This document shows positions 61,744-64,000 of a stretch of DNA of 64,000 bases, piece by piece. The stretch is from Defluviimonas salinarum (GTDB lineage: Bacteria; Pseudomonadota; Alphaproteobacteria; Rhodobacterales; Rhodobacteraceae), in the NCBI RefSeq assembly GCF_026013545.1, contig NZ_JAPDOG010000016.1, positions 1-64,000 of the forward strand, given 5' to 3'. The notes beneath the pieces are model-generated. The model made no database searches. It worked only from the letters and a program-made list of their open reading frames with translations, and was not told the DNA's origin. Each line of letters starts with the position of its first letter. Position 1 is the first letter of the stretch. The position numbers and the translations under genes were made by a program.

Positions 61744-62879
61744 GCGGCCTTGCGCGGCAGGTCCGCGCGCTTGAGGCGCTCGAGGCGCGGGGGCGGCTCC
61801 GCCGCCTGATGCCGCGTACGGGGGCCGATTTCGCGTCGAACGACTATCTCGGGCTCGCGGGGTCGGACCTTCTGCGGCAGGCCGCCTCGGACGCCCTGGC
61901 GCGCAGCGTCGCCGTGGGTGCGGGCGGCTCGCGGCTCCTGCGCGGCAACGACGCCGAGCATGAGGCGCTGGAGGCGGAGGCCGCCGCCTTCTTCGGGACC
62001 GAACGCGCGCTCTATCTCGGCGGCGGCTTTCCCGCCAATCTCGCGATCTTCTCCGCGCTACCGCAGCATGGCGACCTCGTGCTGCATGATGCGCTCATCC
62101 ATGCCAGCGCCCATGACGGGATGCGGCTTGGCCGGGCCGAGGCACGCAGCTTCCCGCACAACGACGTGACCGCAGCCGAGGACGCGATCCGCGGCTGGCG
62201 CAATGAGGGCGGGACCGGGCAGGTCTGGATCGCCGCCGAGGCGGTCTATTCGATGGACGGCGATCTGGCGCCTGTCGCCGATCTCGCCGCGGTCGCCGAA
62301 CGGCACGAGGCGATGCTGATCGTCGACGAGGCCCATGCGACCGGGCTCTTCGGACCCGAGGGGCGCGGGCTCGCCCATGCCGTCGCGGGGCGCGAGAACG
62401 TGGTTTCGCTTCATACCGGCGGCAAGGCGCTCGGGGTTCACGGCGGGCTCGTGACCGCAGCGGCGCCGCTCGTCGACATGCTGGTCAACAAGGCGCGGAG
62501 CTTCATCTACGCGACCGCGCCCTCGCCCCTGAACGCCGCCCTGCTGCGGGCGTCGCTCAGCGACCTCGCGACCAACCCGGCGCGGCGCGAGGCGGCGCTG
62601 GCGCTGCGCGCCCAGGCGCATGAGGCGGCGCGCGCGCTTTGCGGGCTTCACGGTTTCGAAAGCCAGATCCTGCCGGTGATCCTCGGCGACGACCGCCGCA
62701 CGATGGCGGTGGCCGAGGCGCTGCAGTCGCGCGGCTTCGACGTGCGCGGCATCCGCCCGCCCACGGTACCGCGCGGCACTTCGCGGCTGCGCATCTCGAT
62801 CACCCTCAACACCAGCGCCGAGGTCGTGACCGACCTCTTCACCGCGCTCGCCGAGATCACGGAGGCGGTACCGGCATGA
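61740..62879 (+). CDS. bioF: 8-amino-7-oxononanoate synthase
   Basis: This 379-residue PLP enzyme joins pimeloyl-ACP/CoA and alanine. Motifs include [23 protein letters not shown], the PLP Asp and His in [11 protein letters not shown], and the PLP Lys in [16 protein letters not shown] overlaps the bioB stop (ATGA), and its own stop overlaps bioD. Confidence 0.94.
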   Translation: MSGLARQVRALEALEARGRLRRLMPRTGADFASNDYLGLAGSDLLRQAASDALARSVAVGAGGSRLLRGNDAEHEALEAEAAAFFGTERALYLGGGFPANLAIFSALPQHGDLVLHDALIHASAHDGMRLGRAEARSFPHNDVTAAEDAIRGWRNEGGTGQVWIAAEAVYSMDGDLAPVADLAAVAERHEAMLIVDEAHATGLFGPEGRGLAHAVAGRENVVSLHTGGKALGVHGGLVTAAAPLVDMLVNKARSFIYATAPSPLNAALLRASLSDLATNPARREAALALRAQAHEAARALCGLHGFESQILPVILGDDRRTMAVAEALQSRGFDVRGIRPPTVPRGTSRLRISITLNTSAEVVTDLFTALAEITEAVPA

Positions 62880-63517
62880 CGAACGCTCTCATCGTCGCGG
62901 GCACCGATACCGGCATCGGCAAGACGCTTGTCGCCGCCGGGCTGACCGGCGCGCTTTCCGCGCGCTACTGGAAGCCGGTGCAATCGGGGCTCGAGGAGGA
63001 GACCGACAGCGAGGTCGTGGCCCGCCTTACCGGCGCCGAGACCTTGCCAGAGGCCTACCGCCTCAAGCTCCCCGCCTCGCCGCATCTTTCGGCCGAGGCC
63101 GAGGACGCGGTGATCGACCCGGTCCGGCTTTCCTTGCCCGAGGTCGAGGGGCCGCTCGTCGTCGAGGGCGCGGGCGGGCTGATGGTGCCCCTGAACCGGC
63201 AGCTTCTCCAGATCGACCAGTTCGCGAACTGGCGCCTGCCGATGGTGCTCTGCGCCCGCACTGCGCTCGGCACGATCAACCACACGCTTCTCTCGCTCGA
63301 AGCCGCGAAGGCGCGCGGGATCGAGGTTCTGGGCGTGATCTTCGTCGGTGACGCGGAACCTCTGGTCGAGGCGACGATCCGCGATTTCGGCGGGGTTCGC
63401 CACCTCGGGCGGCTGGCAAAACTAGACCCTGTTACGGCCGAAACGCTGCGGTCCGGCATCGCCGCGGGCATCGACCTCGCGCCCATCCGCGAAAGGCTCG
63501 GCCATGTCCCAGCTTGA
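62876..63517 (+). CDS. bioD: Dethiobiotin synthetase
   Basis: The 213-residue ATP-dependent carboxylase has the P-loop GTDTGIGKT (residues 9-17), then WKPVQSG and VVEGAGGLMVPL. It overlaps bioF by four bases and bioA by fourteen. Confidence 0.94.
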   Translation: MTNALIVAGTDTGIGKTLVAAGLTGALSARYWKPVQSGLEEETDSEVVARLTGAETLPEAYRLKLPASPHLSAEAEDAVIDPVRLSLPEVEGPLVVEGAGGLMVPLNRQLLQIDQFANWRLPMVLCARTALGTINHTLLSLEAAKARGIEVLGVIFVGDAEPLVEATIRDFGGVRHLGRLAKLDPVTAETLRSGIAAGIDLAPIRERLGHVPA

Positions 63518-64000
63518 GTTCGACCGCGCCCATCTCTGGCATCCCTACACCAATGTCGTGAAACCGGGTGCCACTTTCCTCGCGAAATCCGCGGAGGGCG
63601 TGCGGATCACGCTCGACGACGGAACCGAACTCATCGACGCGATGTCGTCCTGGTGGAGCGTGATCCACGGCCACCGCCACCCGGCGATCATGACCGCGGT
63701 GCACGACCAGCTCGACCGGATGCCGCACGTGATGTTCGGCGGGCTCACCCATGACCCGGCGGTCGATCTCGGCCGCAAGCTGCTGGCAATGGCGCCACCC
63801 TCGCTGACGCGGATCTTCTACTGCGATTCCGGCTCGGTCTCGGTCGAGGTGGCGATGAAGATGGCGGTGCAGTACCAGCATTCCGCCGGGCGGCCCGCAC
63901 GCAGCCAGTTCGCCACGATCCGCGGCGGCTATCACGGCGACACCTGGAAGGCGATGAGCGTCTGCGACCCGGTGACGGGGATGCACCATCTTTTCAAGGG
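63504..64000 (+). CDS. bioA: Adenosylmethionine-8-amino-7-oxononanoate aminotransferase, 5' part
   Basis: The first 165 residues of this PLP aminotransferase are present; the window ends within the gene. RAHLWHPYTNV, DAMSSWWSVIHGHRHPAI, HVMFGGLTHDPAVDL and the PLP/SAM-binding IRGGYHGDTWKAMSVCDP match BioA. The ATG at 63504 lies inside the end of bioD, with GAAAGG seven bases upstream. Confidence 0.92.
   Translation, partial: MSQLEFDRAHLWHPYTNVVKPGATFLAKSAEGVRITLDDGTELIDAMSSWWSVIHGHRHPAIMTAVHDQLDRMPHVMFGGLTHDPAVDLGRKLLAMAPPSLTRIFYCDSGSVSVEVAMKMAVQYQHSAGRPARSQFATIRGGYHGDTWKAMSVCDPVTGMHHLFK

Noticed and set aside
1-64000. tRNA, rRNA, CRISPR arrays, insertion sequences, prophage or replication origin
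   Set aside because: No cloverleaf-like sequence, regularly spaced repeats, transposase, integrase or phage genes were found in the gaps, which are few and short.

Overview
The window is about 64 kb of high-GC, almost fully coding chromosomal DNA. Gene content and style point to an alphaproteobacterium of the Rhodobacteraceae/Paracoccaceae type. The evidence is a Paracoccus-style nar operon with a fused NarK, a long CysK variant, a bioBFDA operon, many ATGA-overlapping operons, GTG/TTG starts, and the hairpin-plus-AGGATATTT intergenic element seen in this family. The genus is inference. I see no rRNA, tRNA, CRISPR array, IS element or phage genes.

1-7100: a lysine-degradation region. It holds the 3' end of a glutaryl-CoA dehydrogenase gene, a fused E1 alpha/beta 2-oxoacid dehydrogenase, a FabD-like acyltransferase without the malonyl-binding Arg, a 2-aminoadipate-semialdehyde dehydrogenase (ALDH7) and a saccharopine-dehydrogenase-family enzyme. 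A small AT-richer gene flanked by palindromic repeats interrupts the cluster. 7100-14000: single genes: a SARP/BTAD-TolB-TPR regulator, an FMO-like flavoprotein, cysK, a VWA-like exported protein and a DUF4239 membrane protein.

14000-20900: a hydroxyproline catabolic operon on the minus strand. It encodes a DapA-family deaminase, an FAD D-amino-acid dehydrogenase, a Cys/Cys 4-hydroxyproline epimerase, an aconitase-X cis-3-hydroxyproline dehydratase and a proline-racemase-like protein with a Ser/Thr pair in the catalytic positions. A divergent GntR regulator with clear operator repeats faces it. 20900-34000: a long nitrate respiration operon (narK fusion, narG, narH, narJ, narI) that runs on into a parvulin, a beta-carbonic anhydrase, DUF2478 and 5-formyl-THF cyclo-ligase. 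A Cys-cluster-less Crp/FNR regulator is divergent.

34800-42800: an envelope/transport module. A membrane VTT (TVP38/TMEM64) domain is fused to a mercuric-reductase-like disulfide oxidoreductase, followed by a CDP-alcohol phosphatidyltransferase and a YnjBCD-like ABC transporter. A permuted NlpC/P60-like hydrolase and another multi-pass membrane protein lie next to it. I consider this one of the two best candidates for an undescribed system.

42800-57100: a probable methylated-amine (betaine-type) catabolic locus. It holds a LysR regulator and isochorismatase-like hydrolase, and divergently from them two tandem 814-residue DMGDH-like flavoproteins with GcvT domains, a non-pyrrolysine MttB-family methyltransferase, an aldehyde dehydrogenase, a beta-hydroxyacid dehydrogenase, a GMC oxidoreductase and a HyuA-type hydantoinase. 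No corrinoid protein is present. This is the second candidate. 57100-64000: NAD synthesis (nadA-nadB-nadC, minus strand) divergent from biotin synthesis (bioB-bioF-bioD-bioA, the last cut by the window end).
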